Position numbers and translations under genes: made by a program. Source: a virus. From it: a stretch of 36,858 nt of DNA. Below are positions 15,081 through 23,342 of the stretch, piece by piece (the stretch's first letter is position 1; each line of letters opens with the position of its first letter). The stretch lies in the IMG/VR virus record IMGVR_UViG_3300037237_000043, positions 1-36,858 of that record. One strand, 5' to 3'. Below the pieces are notes generated by a model that was not told the origin of the DNA, did no database searches, and saw only the letters and a list, made by a program, of their open reading frames with translations.

Positions 15081-17064
15081 AGCGCAGTTGGGAATCTTCT
15101 ATCGAGCCGTCACGATTCATCCGGTTGATCCGGCGTACCCTGGAGATGCAATTCCCGGTGTGAAAGAGTCTGACACCCGTATTCCAATTTCAATTAGTTC
15201 CGAGTCTCCCGTCACTCGACAGGGTTGGAATGGTTCCTTTGTTGAAGTGCTCGGCCATAAGCCGAGTGAAGTTGATATGGGGCGTGCGAAAACGGGCCTG
15301 CCCCTGGTAATGGAGCACGATTTGAGCAATCCCGCGAATCACATTGGGGTTGTCGAAGACATTACGCTGAAGGACGGAGAGTTGCGCGGCATGGCGCGAC
15401 CGTCAGAGCGGCCAGATGCACAGGCCATCTTCAGTGATATGCGGTCGGGAATCCGGCCGAACATATCTGTTGGGTATCGCACGAAGGAACTGACGCAAGT
15501 TGGTAAGGGCGATCCCAAGACGAACACCCCACCGACGTACCGTGCGACGAAGTGGGCTCCACATGAAGTTAGTTCAGTAGCGGCCGGTGAGGATTATACG
15601 GTCGGCGTGGGCCGCGCGATTCACGAGGACGCGCTACCCGTAGTAATCCGTTCCCTCGCAACCGTGGACGCAATAGCGCCACAACAGGAGAGCATTCAAG
15701 TGCCCGAAGCTGTAATCACCCCTGTGGTCGTCCCGGCCACGCCCGCCGTGCCCGCTGTTGTGGTTGGGCCAGATTTGGCGGTAGAAAACACCCGTGGACT
15801 GGCCGCTTTGGCGACCACGCACGGGCGACAGAACGACTTGCCGTCTTGGATTACGGCTGGTCGGAGTGTGAAAGACATCAGCGATGAGATCATGGCTGCA
15901 TACGCCAAAAGGGCGGCTGGGCCAGCGGTTGATTCGACTGCTGCTGCGATTGGTGTCAGCGCCAAAGAGATGTCGAAGTATTCGATTTCTCGCGCCATCC
16001 TGAATCATTCGGATGGTAAGCGTGGTTTTGAGACCGAGGTCTCCGACGCCTTGCAGAAGCATCTTGGTGGCGCTATCCCCCAGCATGGCGGCTTCTATGC
16101 GCCATCCGGTGGAGATCCGGGGTCCAAGCGTGCGGTTGATATGCAGCGGGCGATTGACGCGCATACCAGCACTGCCGCGACGGAGCTTGTGTTCACCGAG
16201 TACGGCAATGATTTCATCGAATTGCTGCGTAATGCGTCAGTCGTTGTTGCGGCTGGTGCAAAGGTGCTCAGTGGTTTGACCAGCAACATCGCCTTTCCGA
16301 AGCAGACTGGGGCCGCGACCGCGTACTGGGTTGGTGATAACACCAGCACCGTGTCTGAGTCCAACCTGACGACTGGCCTAATCACCATGTCGCCTAAGCA
16401 GCTTCAGGCTTCTACGCAGTATTCGCGTATGTTGCTGCAACAGTCGGTCGTGGGTGTTGACGCGCTTGTGCGTCAGGATCTCACGTTGGTTCACGCGCTG
16501 GCTATTGACCTTGCTGCGCTGCTTGGCACGGGTTCGACAAACCAGCCGAAGGGCTTGGTTTCCATTACGAGTGTGCAGGCGTTGACGGTTGCCGCTGATT
16601 CCGGTCAGGGCGGATTGCCGACGTGGGCAGACGTTGTGAATATGGAAAAGGCGGTTGCGAATAGCAACGCCTCTGTTGGCCCGCTTGCGTACGTGACGAA
16701 CCCCACGGTTCGCTCGCGCCTCAAGCAGACCGCGAAGTTGAGCAACACCATCGCTATGCCCATTTGGGAAGGCCCATACGGGCAGGTTGGTTCAATGCAG
16801 GTCGGAGAGATGAACGGCTACCCCGCGTATGCGACGAAGCAGGTTTCGTCGGCTCTCACGGTCGGCACCACGACTGGTAACTCGTACCTCTTTTTCGGTG
16901 CGTGGGATCAGTTGATTATCGGTCACTGGGGCATCATGGAGCTAATCGCTGACCCCCTCACGCTTGCGCGACAGGGCTTGATTCAAGTCACGTCGTTTGA
17001 GTTGGTGGACATCAACGTGCGGCACCCCGAGTCGTTTGCGTTCTACGCTGACGTGCTCCCGTAA
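15010..17064 (+). CDS. Prohead protease fused to HK97-fold major capsid protein
   Basis: 684 residues. The N-terminal third (about 30-210) is an HK97-type prohead protease: LPLVMEHDLSNP with candidate catalytic H103, and SGIRPNISVGYRT with candidate S153. A Pro/Val/Ala linker (226-256) and a helical delta-like region (260-390) follow. The HK97 capsid fold then runs from about 392 (LVFTEYGNDFIELLRN) through VGDNTSTVSESNL, LLQQSVVGVDALVRQDL, DLAALLGTGSTNQPKGL and FFGAWDQLIIGHWG to the end. The protease would free mature capsid subunits by cutting in the linker or delta domain. Fusions of this kind are known in phages and prophages. The ATG at 15010 has a strong GGGGGAGG site and overlaps the portal gene by 71 bases. 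Confidence 0.92.
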   Translation: MPNQALPGTPVTQEAPETQTVDSKAQLGIFYRAVTIHPVDPAYPGDAIPGVKESDTRIPISISSESPVTRQGWNGSFVEVLGHKPSEVDMGRAKTGLPLVMEHDLSNPANHIGVVEDITLKDGELRGMARPSERPDAQAIFSDMRSGIRPNISVGYRTKELTQVGKGDPKTNTPPTYRATKWAPHEVSSVAAGEDYTVGVGRAIHEDALPVVIRSLATVDAIAPQQESIQVPEAVITPVVVPATPAVPAVVVGPDLAVENTRGLAALATTHGRQNDLPSWITAGRSVKDISDEIMAAYAKRAAGPAVDSTAAAIGVSAKEMSKYSISRAILNHSDGKRGFETEVSDALQKHLGGAIPQHGGFYAPSGGDPGSKRAVDMQRAIDAHTSTAATELVFTEYGNDFIELLRNASVVVAAGAKVLSGLTSNIAFPKQTGAATAYWVGDNTSTVSESNLTTGLITMSPKQLQASTQYSRMLLQQSVVGVDALVRQDLTLVHALAIDLAALLGTGSTNQPKGLVSITSVQALTVAADSGQGGLPTWADVVNMEKAVANSNASVGPLAYVTNPTVRSRLKQTAKLSNTIAMPIWEGPYGQVGSMQVGEMNGYPAYATKQVSSALTVGTTTGNSYLFFGAWDQLIIGHWGIMELIADPLTLARQGLIQVTSFELVDINVRHPESFAFYADVLP

Positions 17065-17096
17065 CAGGTAGCTTGCTGTTGTGAAGTTTGTACCGG

Positions 17097-17133
17097 CCCC
17101 ATAGCCGTCAAAAGCTATGGGGTCATTTGTTTT
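17097..17133 (+). terminator. Intrinsic terminator after the capsid gene
   Basis: A perfect 9-bp stem, CCCCATAGC (17097-17105) with GCTATGGGG (17114-17122), and an 8-base loop are followed by TCATTTGTTTT. The placement after the capsid gene is common and would raise capsid mRNA relative to downstream tail genes. Confidence 0.82.
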
Positions 17134-17157
17134 ACCATCCCCAACTGGAGACCCCCG

Positions 17158-17334
17158 ATGCTAGTCCGCTTTCTACAAGGACGGGTGTACGATGGGTCTC
17201 CCCGCTTTGCGGGCATGGTGTGCGAGGTTGACAATAATCAAGCAGCTATCTGGTTGGCGGATAACATCGTGGATGTGCCAGCCCCACCTACGCCGACCAG
17301 CCCAAAGACACAGCGCCACACTGGGGGTAAGTAA
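17158..17334 (+). CDS. Small head-completion-region protein (58 aa)
   Basis: 58 residues. The ATG at 17158 follows GGAG with 7-base spacing, and the stop overlaps the next start by TAATG. The pattern VRFLQGRVYDGSPRFAG, then VDNNQAAIWLADNIVDVP, matches the short proteins often found right after the major capsid gene (a small beta fold, roughly VRFLxxVxYNGxxxxAGxVxxLxxxxAxxLIxxGxAxxV). Its role is probably in head completion or as a minor capsid-associated protein. The C-terminus is a Pro/Thr tail. It is short enough to be missed by length cut-offs. Confidence 0.75.
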   Translation: MLVRFLQGRVYDGSPRFAGMVCEVDNNQAAIWLADNIVDVPAPPTPTSPKTQRHTGGK

Positions 17335-17630
17335 TGTTTGGCGACGATGATCTGTCTATGATGACTTCCGATGTCTTCTCAGTTGCACTTGTTTGGAAAG
17401 GGCAGATTGGACGCGGGATCTTTGACACGTACGACAAACGGGAAGCTGAAGCCGCAGGCGCGGACTATCAGGACATCATCACACTGTTGACTGTGCCTAC
17501 TACCCTCTTCGTCGGGATCGCGGATGGCGACCTGATTATCGTAGACGGCATCCCGAGCCTTGTGAAATACGTTATCACGACTGCTGGCGTCAACGTCACT
17601 CAGTTGTACGTCGCTGCGAAGGTGCTCTAA
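17334..17630 (+). CDS. Putative head-tail joining protein (gpFII-like)
   Basis: 98 residues. MFGDDDLSMM at the start, GRGIFDTYDKR in the first third, and DGDLIIVDGIPSLVKYVITTAG-type strands in the last third fit the small beta-barrel head-tail joining proteins of the lambda FII type. Its position between the capsid gene and the tail terminator candidate supports this. It would seal the portal-tail interface. It is coupled on both sides by TAATG overlaps. Confidence 0.7.
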   Translation: MFGDDDLSMMTSDVFSVALVWKGQIGRGIFDTYDKREAEAAGADYQDIITLLTVPTTLFVGIADGDLIIVDGIPSLVKYVITTAGVNVTQLYVAAKVL

Positions 17631-18157
17631 TGATTATCGAGCTATCCCGCGCACTCGGCGCGGCACTGTTAGACGGTACGGTCGGCGTGAATGCCCAGCT
17701 TAGTGCGGCCACATTCGACAGCACTGACACAATTCCGCCCCTGGTGGCCGCAGTCCTCACCGTCGCTGATAACGTTCTCAAGGTGCGCGAAGAGGATCTA
17801 GCAGCGGGACCGCGCATGACTGTGACAGTCAGCCAAGCGGCAACGGGTGAAGGTCAGCCGTTCCCGAGTGGGGCCGTCCGTGATGCGTCCTTTGAAGTAG
17901 TGGTTGACTACTTTGTCCGCGATCCACAGGACTTTACCGCAGCCCGCAGCACAGCATACACGCTGAGAGCCGCTATGAAAGCCATCACGCACTATCTGCT
18001 CATTGAGCCGGGCCACGGGACACACGCAATTCGGAACGGCGTTGCAATCCTCTCGGCACCTAAGCAGACGACAGAGTACGGCCATCAGGACGTATACGGT
18101 GCGGTCTCTAACGGTCGCATTACGATGACTCTGATGGTTCGTGACCTATCGCCTTAG
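17630..18157 (+). CDS. Putative tail completion or terminator protein
   Basis: 175 residues, not recognised with certainty. Alternating helices and strands (MIIELSRALGAALLDGTVGV at the start; VRDASFEVVVDYFVRDPQDF; RITMTLMVRDLSP at the end) and the gene order suggest a tail terminator or completion protein: head-tail joiner, this gene, then the tail tube. Tail terminators cap the tube and join it to the head. It is coupled to the previous gene by TAATG; an 80-base leader with a hairpin separates it from the tube gene. Confidence 0.6.
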   Translation: MIIELSRALGAALLDGTVGVNAQLSAATFDSTDTIPPLVAAVLTVADNVLKVREEDLAAGPRMTVTVSQAATGEGQPFPSGAVRDASFEVVVDYFVRDPQDFTAARSTAYTLRAAMKAITHYLLIEPGHGTHAIRNGVAILSAPKQTTEYGHQDVYGAVSNGRITMTLMVRDLSP

Positions 18158-18237
18158 TTCTAAATACACTTCCACTGCTTCAAGCTCCCCGCGCCATCGC
18201 GGCGTAGCCAAACCATACACTTTTAGGAGATACACAA

Positions 18238-19248
18238 ATGGCCGGGGACCGCACGACACAGATCGCTATGGCGCTGGCGAAGATTGAAACGACCATCGGC
18301 ACTGATGCGGTGCCTACCGTCACTACCGCCAGCAGTGATGCCATTCTTTTGCTAGAGCCCATCGCTGATCCAGGCGGGGATTTTGCTTTCCACACGGAAC
18401 GGCCGAAGCTCATAGTTGGTGCGGCTATTCAAGCGAGTCCGCCCCTTCAGCCTTTGGGCCGTTGGGCTGCATGGCCGTTGAAGTTTCACGCGCGGGGCAC
18501 CCGTGCTGGTACGGCGTATAGTGCAACCAACCTTCCTGAATTTGACCCGATTTTGCAGGCTTCCGGTCTCGCTCAGACGCTTGTTACGACTGGTGGCTCA
18601 GAGTCCGTGTCATATGCGCCGCTCGCTGCAGGCGCAAAGACTGCGACGCTGTATTACTATGTCGATGGTTCGCTCCGCAAGATTCTAGGCGGGACAACCA
18701 GCAAGGTTGACTTCGACATGGCGTCTGGTGGGCCACTCATTATAGATGCCAGTGTTGAGGGCATCTACTCTGGTGCAACCGATGTGGCGATTCTTGCTAC
18801 CCCGGCTTTCGCCTATGGCTCGGCAGTGCCGCCCGTCTGTTCTAACGTCGCACTGTCGATTGATGGCTTCTCGGCTGGCATCATCCGCAGCTTCAAAGCC
18901 TCAATGACGAACACCACCACTGGCCCGCGTGGCTCACTCAACGTGGCTGCGTCGATCCTTCCGGCACGCATTCGTGACCGTAAGATAGCCTATACGATTG
19001 TGCTAGAGATGGAGCTTGTTGCCACAATCGACTTTGAAGCCGCACAGATCGCAAACTCGGGATCAACGCTGTCATGGGCGATCCCTGGCACCCAGTACAT
19101 CGGTGCGATTTCGTGGACTTCCCCGAATGCCCACATTGAGAAAGTGAAGTACGGCAATGATAAGGGCACGATGATCGTCACCATCGAAGGCGGAATGTAC
19201 GACAGCGCACCAGCGACCAACAACGCCTTCACCGTCAAGTTTGCGTAA
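18238..19248 (+). CDS. Major tail tube protein
   Basis: 336 residues. The start (MALAKIETTIGTDAVPT) has the usual N-terminal pattern of phage tail tube proteins. The body is beta-rich (IIDASVEGIYSGATDV; IRSFKASMTNTTTGPRGSLNV) and the place just before the chaperone pair and tape measure is diagnostic. The tube is a stack of hexameric rings. It is longer than most tube proteins, so an added surface domain is likely. Expression signals are strong: AGGAGAT at 18225-18231 with good spacing, and a CCGC/GCGG leader hairpin at 18189-18202 that may protect the mRNA. Confidence 0.82.
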   Translation: MAGDRTTQIAMALAKIETTIGTDAVPTVTTASSDAILLLEPIADPGGDFAFHTERPKLIVGAAIQASPPLQPLGRWAAWPLKFHARGTRAGTAYSATNLPEFDPILQASGLAQTLVTTGGSESVSYAPLAAGAKTATLYYYVDGSLRKILGGTTSKVDFDMASGGPLIIDASVEGIYSGATDVAILATPAFAYGSAVPPVCSNVALSIDGFSAGIIRSFKASMTNTTTGPRGSLNVAASILPARIRDRKIAYTIVLEMELVATIDFEAAQIANSGSTLSWAIPGTQYIGAISWTSPNAHIEKVKYGNDKGTMIVTIEGGMYDSAPATNNAFTVKFA

Positions 19249-19543
19249 GACTCACGCAGTTGTGGTCAGCGAAGTTCTGACACGGGTACCGGCGACTAAG
19301 GCACCGGAACACCGCACCTTCTAATTCCTTGGGCTGTCCTATACTGCGGGTGACGCCGCAGCACGTCTCCAAGGTAGTTGTTCCCGTCTGAGTTCCGGCG
19401 CTCATTCAATTACACCGGAATCATGCTGGTCATGCCAGCCCCGTCAAGTGTACGTCATCAGCCGAGACAATAGCTAACTCGCCGCGTACAGGCGGGCAGT
19501 TCGGCCACTCTGTCAAAGTGGTCATCCCCATAACCCGAGTACA
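19249..19543 (+). other. Folded non-coding island D between tail tube and chaperone genes
   Basis: No ORF in 295 bases. Successive stems seen by eye: GTCAG/CTGAC (19265-19281); CCTTGG/CCAAGG (19327-19374) enclosing CTGCGG/CCGCAG (19344-19361); TTCCGG/CCGGAA (19393-19420); GCTGG/CCAGC (19425-19439); CCGC/GCGG (19482-19495); and GGCCACT/AGTGGTC (19503-19523, one G-T pair). Nearly every segment is paired. A gap this size is unusual at this point of a siphovirus tail module. It could be a processed leader, an RNase III region or a separate RNA. Confidence 0.45.
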
Positions 19544-19984
19544 ATGCCTTTTATCCTAAACGTTCTACCAGCCGAGATGTCTGTACCACTCGACAAGGCT
19601 GGACTTCCCGGTGTTGCTGCTGTCGTCGCACCCCTCGACGCGGCCACACTAGCCACATGGGCTGATACCTTTCCCGATTCTGCGGGCAAGATCAATCAGG
19701 CCGCACTTATGTTGGTCCGTCAACAGCTTTTGCGAATCGACGGTCTGACAATGAAGGGCGCGGACGGTATAGAAGTGCCCTTTGAGACGAAATCAGAGGT
19801 TCATCTGCGGTCACTCCCCATTGCAGCCATTCGCACGACATACGAGGCCCTGTTGTCTCGCACCATTGTGTCTGCGGAACAAGAGACAAAGTTAAATTTG
19901 CCCTTCGACTCGGCAGAAGCCCCCGCTGGCGCGACCACGATTCCCGCTACTGCGCCGACTGCTGCCCAAAAGACCGGAGTCTAA
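19544..19984 (+). CDS. Tail assembly chaperone, G-like
   Basis: 146 residues between the tail tube and tape measure genes, the position of lambda G. The body has acidic and hydrophobic helices (LDAATLATWADTFPDSAGK; VHLRSLPIAAIRTTYEALL) and the end is Ala/Pro/Thr-rich. Such proteins coat the tape measure during tail assembly and are made in a short form and a -1 frameshifted long form. The next short reading frame (to 20244) is in the -1 frame and open across the end of this gene, as expected for a GT product. The start has no clear ribosome site and follows the folded gap. Confidence 0.72.
   Translation: MPFILNVLPAEMSVPLDKAGLPGVAAVVAPLDAATLATWADTFPDSAGKINQAALMLVRQQLLRIDGLTMKGADGIEVPFETKSEVHLRSLPIAAIRTTYEALLSRTIVSAEQETKLNLPFDSAEAPAGATTIPATAPTAAQKTGV
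19966..19972 (+). other. Candidate -1 ribosomal frameshift site
   Basis: In the G frame the codons read C CAA AAG, four codons before the TAA at 19982-19984; the A-site Lys codon can re-pair with AAA. A triloop hairpin CGGCG-ATC-CGCCG follows at 19992-20004, somewhat far downstream. A more canonical in-frame heptamer, A AAT TTG, lies earlier at 19894-19900, but slipping there would encode an odd Cys/Arg-rich linker. The -1 frame is open from 19786. Confidence 0.4.
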
Positions 19985-20019
19985 AAGGGTACGGCGATCC
20001 GCCGCGTGCTGTTCCTACA

Positions 20020-20244
20020 ATGATTTCGATGGGGCCGATAGCGAAGGCGTTTGCAGCGTATCGCTGTCCGTGGAGCTATGTCGTCGCTGACTCAGTGATT
20101 CAGCGGTGGCTGGCCTCATACTCGATGCTGAAGCAACACCCCACTCTGCCACAGCCCGGACTCGCCGATCCTCAATTCCATCAGGCCCTTGCGGTAATAG
20201 GCCGGATTATTTCCACGCTCGACGAGGAAGAGGTTTCACGTTAA
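20020..20244 (+). CDS. T-like extension of the tail assembly chaperone (-1 frame)
   Basis: The frame is open from 19786 to 20244 in -1 relative to the gene ending at 19984. The ATG at 20020 has no ribosome site, so expression by frameshift (a G-T fusion) is more likely than independent initiation. The domain (FAAYRCPWSYVVADSVIQRW, then SYSMLKQHPTLPQPG and a helical acidic end) suits the helical T part, which binds tail tube subunits. The frame between the putative slip site and 20020 reads plausibly (GYGDPPRAVP). The tape measure gene starts 13 bases later. Confidence 0.6.
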   Translation: MISMGPIAKAFAAYRCPWSYVVADSVIQRWLASYSMLKQHPTLPQPGLADPQFHQALAVIGRIISTLDEEEVSR

Positions 20245-20256
20245 CTGGTAACGCTC

Positions 20257-22344
20257 ATGGCTGCTGCCTCTGGCGCTGCGACTACCGTTGTCATCAGTGG
20301 TGATGCGTCATCACTCAAGGCGGAAGTTGCTTCTAGCCTTACCGCTCTCAAGCAGCTTGGCGCAACCATTGATACAACCAACAAAGATGCCGTCGCCGGG
20401 TTTCAGGCTGCCGCAGCCGCAGAGAAGGAATGGCTAATCGGGATCGGGGCCACTGAGCAGCAGATGAGGAACTTGGATTCCACCGTCCGCAATTTCAATG
20501 GCAGCATTGGGATGTCCGAGCAGTCCATCAACCGCTTTACGCAGACGGGTTCGCGCGGCTTGTACATGATGGCTGCACAGGGCGATGTCTTCGGCCGTGG
20601 TCTCGCTACCATAGCGGGTGCAGCAGGACAAGCCGCCTTTATGATGGGCGTTCCGTTCCTTGGAGCGGTGGGCATCCTTGGTATCGCCATCGGACGGCTA
20701 TACGAGCACTGGGAAAAAGAAGACGCCAAGATTGTTGCGGCGATGGATAAGGAAACCGCCCGCATCCTGAAGATGGGGGATGCCGTGCAGGATCTTGCGT
20801 CGGCTCAGAGCATGGCCGCACAAATAGACAAGGACCGCGCGGACAAGGCCGCCACATCGCCGTGGGCTCTTCTTGGCCTTGCTGCGAGCAATACTGATGT
20901 CATGGGGATGATTGCGGCCTATCATGCCTTCCGTAAAGAAGCACGGCTTGACACAACGATTGCCGGTGAGTTGAGAAATAATGCGGCTCTCCGCGACGGC
21001 GCACGGGATCAGCAACTCGCGACAGAAGGTGATGATCTTCGCAGCGATGCACTAAAGGAACAGCGAGCCATCGTCGAACTATCGCGCATCGCAGAGGATG
21101 CCCGTACCGCAGGCATTACCAGCCAAACAACAGCCATTGAGAAAAATATCGCGGCGCATAGGGCGAAGTTCGATACACTCGTTGCACAGGGCGCGGCACT
21201 GACTGCTCAGGGCGGTACGCAAGGCAAGCAGTTTCACGATATGCCGTTTGACTTGCAGGACCAGATACACGGTGGTGACGACGCGAAACATGCGCGGGAA
21301 GGGCTGGAGCAAGCGAAGAAAGAGCTTGCGACGATTGAAGAAGCCACGAAAAGAATGTTTGAACAGATGGGCCTCTCTGTGGAAGAGGGCGCACGGGCCG
21401 TAGAGAAAGCCATTGACGACATAGGTGAAAAGGCAGTCGAGCAGCAAGACCGTAACATCGACAGCGCCAAGTCTCAGGCCGACATCATCGCCACCATTGC
21501 GAAATTGAACGACGATGCTACTACCCTTGTCCCGAAAGGGAGTAAATCGAAAGGGCCTGGAGGAGAATTAGCCGCGAAGCTGAAGGAAGACGCGGAAGAG
21601 TACACGCGGGCTATTGCGTCTGCTAATGCGAGCTTCGATAAGGCCAAAGCCGCTTTGACAGCAGAATATCAAAAGCAGCAGGCGGCTGGCACGGCAACAA
21701 AGCAGGATCTAGCTAACCTGCAAGCCAGCATTGCCCTTATCAATCAAGAGTATGCCGCAGAGATACGGCTTGCCCAAGCAAAACAACAGGCGGCGGATGC
21801 CGACGCTAAGGCGGCAGCGCAGCAGACGCAGAATGCTAATTCTGCCCGCATCAATCAAGAGATGTTCAACAGGGCTTTGTCTTCAACCACTTCAATACTC
21901 GATCATGTAGATAAGGGCGGCTCTAAGGCGTTTGGGGTGATTAAAAGTCTCGTGATGAACGAGGCCCAGATTTGGGGCACGTATTATCGAGCGGTGGCGG
22001 CCGGGAAGATCGCGGACTCTGTATGGCCCCCCAATCCCCCGGAGCTTGCCGCAGGCTTAGCTCTGGTTGATGCGGCTGTCGGGCTTCTCTCTCTAAGCGG
22101 AAGTGGTGGTGGCGGGGGTGGCGGCGGAGGGGGCGGTGGTGGATCTCCCGGCAGTGGCAACCCGCCGACTGGCGGAAGCTACAGCACGAATGCCGGTGCG
22201 CGCAATTCCGCACAGAGCAACAGCCACGCCACTGTCGAAGTGGTCATCACACAGAAAGACATGAGTGGGAAACAGCTTTCGCAAGCTCGCACGGGGCTGC
22301 AACGGCTCGATGACCGCAACGCGCCCGTCAGGGTATCCCTTTAA
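20257..22344 (+). CDS. Tail tape measure protein
   Basis: 695 residues with a long helical, Ala/Gln/Lys/Glu-rich middle (coiled coil, about 150-550). A hydrophobic segment runs at about 116-147 (GLATIAGAAGQAAFMMGVPF), as usual in tape measures, and is thought to reach the host membrane at DNA ejection. Residues about 616-628 are an uninterrupted run of 13 glycines in a GC-rich tract near 22104-22143. By the lambda relation (about 0.15 nm per residue) the tail would be of the order of 100 nm. There is no strong ribosome site, so it is probably coupled to the preceding frame. The end overlaps the HNH gene by TAATG. Confidence 0.88.
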   Translation: MAAASGAATTVVISGDASSLKAEVASSLTALKQLGATIDTTNKDAVAGFQAAAAAEKEWLIGIGATEQQMRNLDSTVRNFNGSIGMSEQSINRFTQTGSRGLYMMAAQGDVFGRGLATIAGAAGQAAFMMGVPFLGAVGILGIAIGRLYEHWEKEDAKIVAAMDKETARILKMGDAVQDLASAQSMAAQIDKDRADKAATSPWALLGLAASNTDVMGMIAAYHAFRKEARLDTTIAGELRNNAALRDGARDQQLATEGDDLRSDALKEQRAIVELSRIAEDARTAGITSQTTAIEKNIAAHRAKFDTLVAQGAALTAQGGTQGKQFHDMPFDLQDQIHGGDDAKHAREGLEQAKKELATIEEATKRMFEQMGLSVEEGARAVEKAIDDIGEKAVEQQDRNIDSAKSQADIIATIAKLNDDATTLVPKGSKSKGPGGELAAKLKEDAEEYTRAIASANASFDKAKAALTAEYQKQQAAGTATKQDLANLQASIALINQEYAAEIRLAQAKQQAADADAKAAAQQTQNANSARINQEMFNRALSSTTSILDHVDKGGSKAFGVIKSLVMNEAQIWGTYYRAVAAGKIADSVWPPNPPELAAGLALVDAAVGLLSLSGSGGGGGGGGGGGGGSPGSGNPPTGGSYSTNAGARNSAQSNSHATVEVVITQKDMSGKQLSQARTGLQRLDDRNAPVRVSL

Positions 22345-22862
22345 TGACTAAAGGCCCTAGCGTCTGCATGATTGATGGCTGTAATCGTCCGATGTTAGCT
22401 CGGGATCGGTGTTCTACGCACTATGCACGCTGGCGGCGTCACGAATCGTCACAAGCCGCAGAGCACCGCGCCGCTGACGCCGTGGTCTCTGAGAATTATC
22501 GAAAGCGGAACCCCACAAAGATCAAAGCACTGAGCGTGAGGCGGTACGCGAACGGCGCTGAAAGATTAAAGGCGCGGGCTTCTGGCTATCGCAAGAAACT
22601 GCGGCAGGAGTTGTTAGACGCCTACGGGCGTGTTTGTGCGTGCTGCGGAGAAACAGAAGAGGCATTCTTGACGCTAGAGCATATCGGTGGTACGGGCGCT
22701 GCACATCGCCGTAGTCTCTCTAGTTCCTGTTCAGTCTATCACGATCTAAAAAAGCGCGGCTGGCCGAAGAATGGATATGAAATACTGTGCTGGAATTGCA
22801 ACTGTGCCCAACGCTACGGCAAAGTCTGTCCACACAAACTGAAGACTCAGGTAGCCGCTTAG
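22344..22862 (+). CDS. HNH-type nuclease with N-terminal zinc finger
   Basis: 172 residues. The N-terminal cluster C8/C13 with C23 and H26 is a small zinc finger, followed by a basic helical region (RKRNPTKIKALSVRRYANG). The C-terminal HNH-like domain has C98/C101, LEHIGGTG (E112/H113 in place of the usual DH), AHRRSL, and CWNCNCAQRYGKVCPH (C149/C152, N151/N153). This pattern is shared by many phage HNH proteins (CxxC..xDHIxxxGxxHRxxL..LCxNCN). The Glu for Asp change at the first position may still allow metal binding. It is inserted between the tape measure and tail tip genes, a typical site for a mobile homing nuclease. Confidence 0.8.
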   Translation: MTKGPSVCMIDGCNRPMLARDRCSTHYARWRRHESSQAAEHRAADAVVSENYRKRNPTKIKALSVRRYANGAERLKARASGYRKKLRQELLDAYGRVCACCGETEEAFLTLEHIGGTGAAHRRSLSSSCSVYHDLKKRGWPKNGYEILCWNCNCAQRYGKVCPHKLKTQVAA

Positions 22863-22903
22863 AGTTCGCGTTAGCATGTAGCCACCTAATCAGGAGTTGG
22901 GTT

Positions 22904-23200
22904 GTGAAGTTCCCGCGTGGTATACCGAAGCACATGCCCACGATTCTTGGGGATGTGCCGGTGCGGTTAGTCAAGAAGTTGAAGGACAAGAAAGGAACAC
23001 CGCTCATGGGACACTGGAAGATGAAGGACCGTGAGATTTGTCTGTGTGATGGAATCAACTCCGCTGCGATGCGCCAAGCCCTCTGGCATGAGTGGCTACA
23101 CGCTGTTCTAATCGACGCGGGCGCGCAACCTACTGACAACAATCAGGCTGAAGCAGTCTGTGATTCGATTGGGTCGGCCCTTGCTGGCCTTTTCACCTAA
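22904..23200 (+). CDS. Small HExxH metallopeptidase-like protein
   Basis: 98 residues from a GTG with AGGAG at 22892-22896 and 7-base spacing; upstream in-frame codons overlap the HNH gene. The zinc-protease motif HEWLH is at 62-66, with a possible third ligand in QAEAVCD (E83). Such small HExxH proteins occur in phages and resemble ImmA/IrrE or SprT-like folds. They may cleave a host regulator or serve as assembly factors. The protein begins with IPKHMPTILGDVPVRLVKKL and has a CLCDG pair near 47-50. It lies between an HNH gene and a lipoprotein gene in an accessory block. Confidence 0.7.
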   Translation: MKFPRGIPKHMPTILGDVPVRLVKKLKDKKGTPLMGHWKMKDREICLCDGINSAAMRQALWHEWLHAVLIDAGAQPTDNNQAEAVCDSIGSALAGLFT

Positions 23201-23216
23201 CCACGGAGCTTTTCTT

Positions 23217-23342
23217 ATGACTACTCCCCGTAAAATGTTTAGCTATGTCGTTGGGATCATAACCCTGGTCCTCGTCTCAAGCTGTTTCGTCCATCGCCAC
23301 CATCATCATCACAACCAACCCGTCATCGAGGTTCGTCCATAA
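23217..23342 (+). CDS. 41-residue His-rich lipoprotein
   Basis: MTTPRKMFSYVVGIITLVLV is a basic n-region and a hydrophobic core, followed by the lipobox VSSC with the lipid-bearing C23. The mature part is only 19 residues and starts FVHRHHHHHNQPV, a metal-binding-like histidine cluster. It is probably anchored in the host inner or outer membrane. Possible roles are superinfection exclusion, metal capture or a minimal outer spanin; no inner spanin is adjacent. Its stop overlaps the start of a secreted protein gene (TAATG), so the two envelope proteins are made together. Confidence 0.7.
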   Translation: MTTPRKMFSYVVGIITLVLVSSCFVHRHHHHHNQPVIEVRP

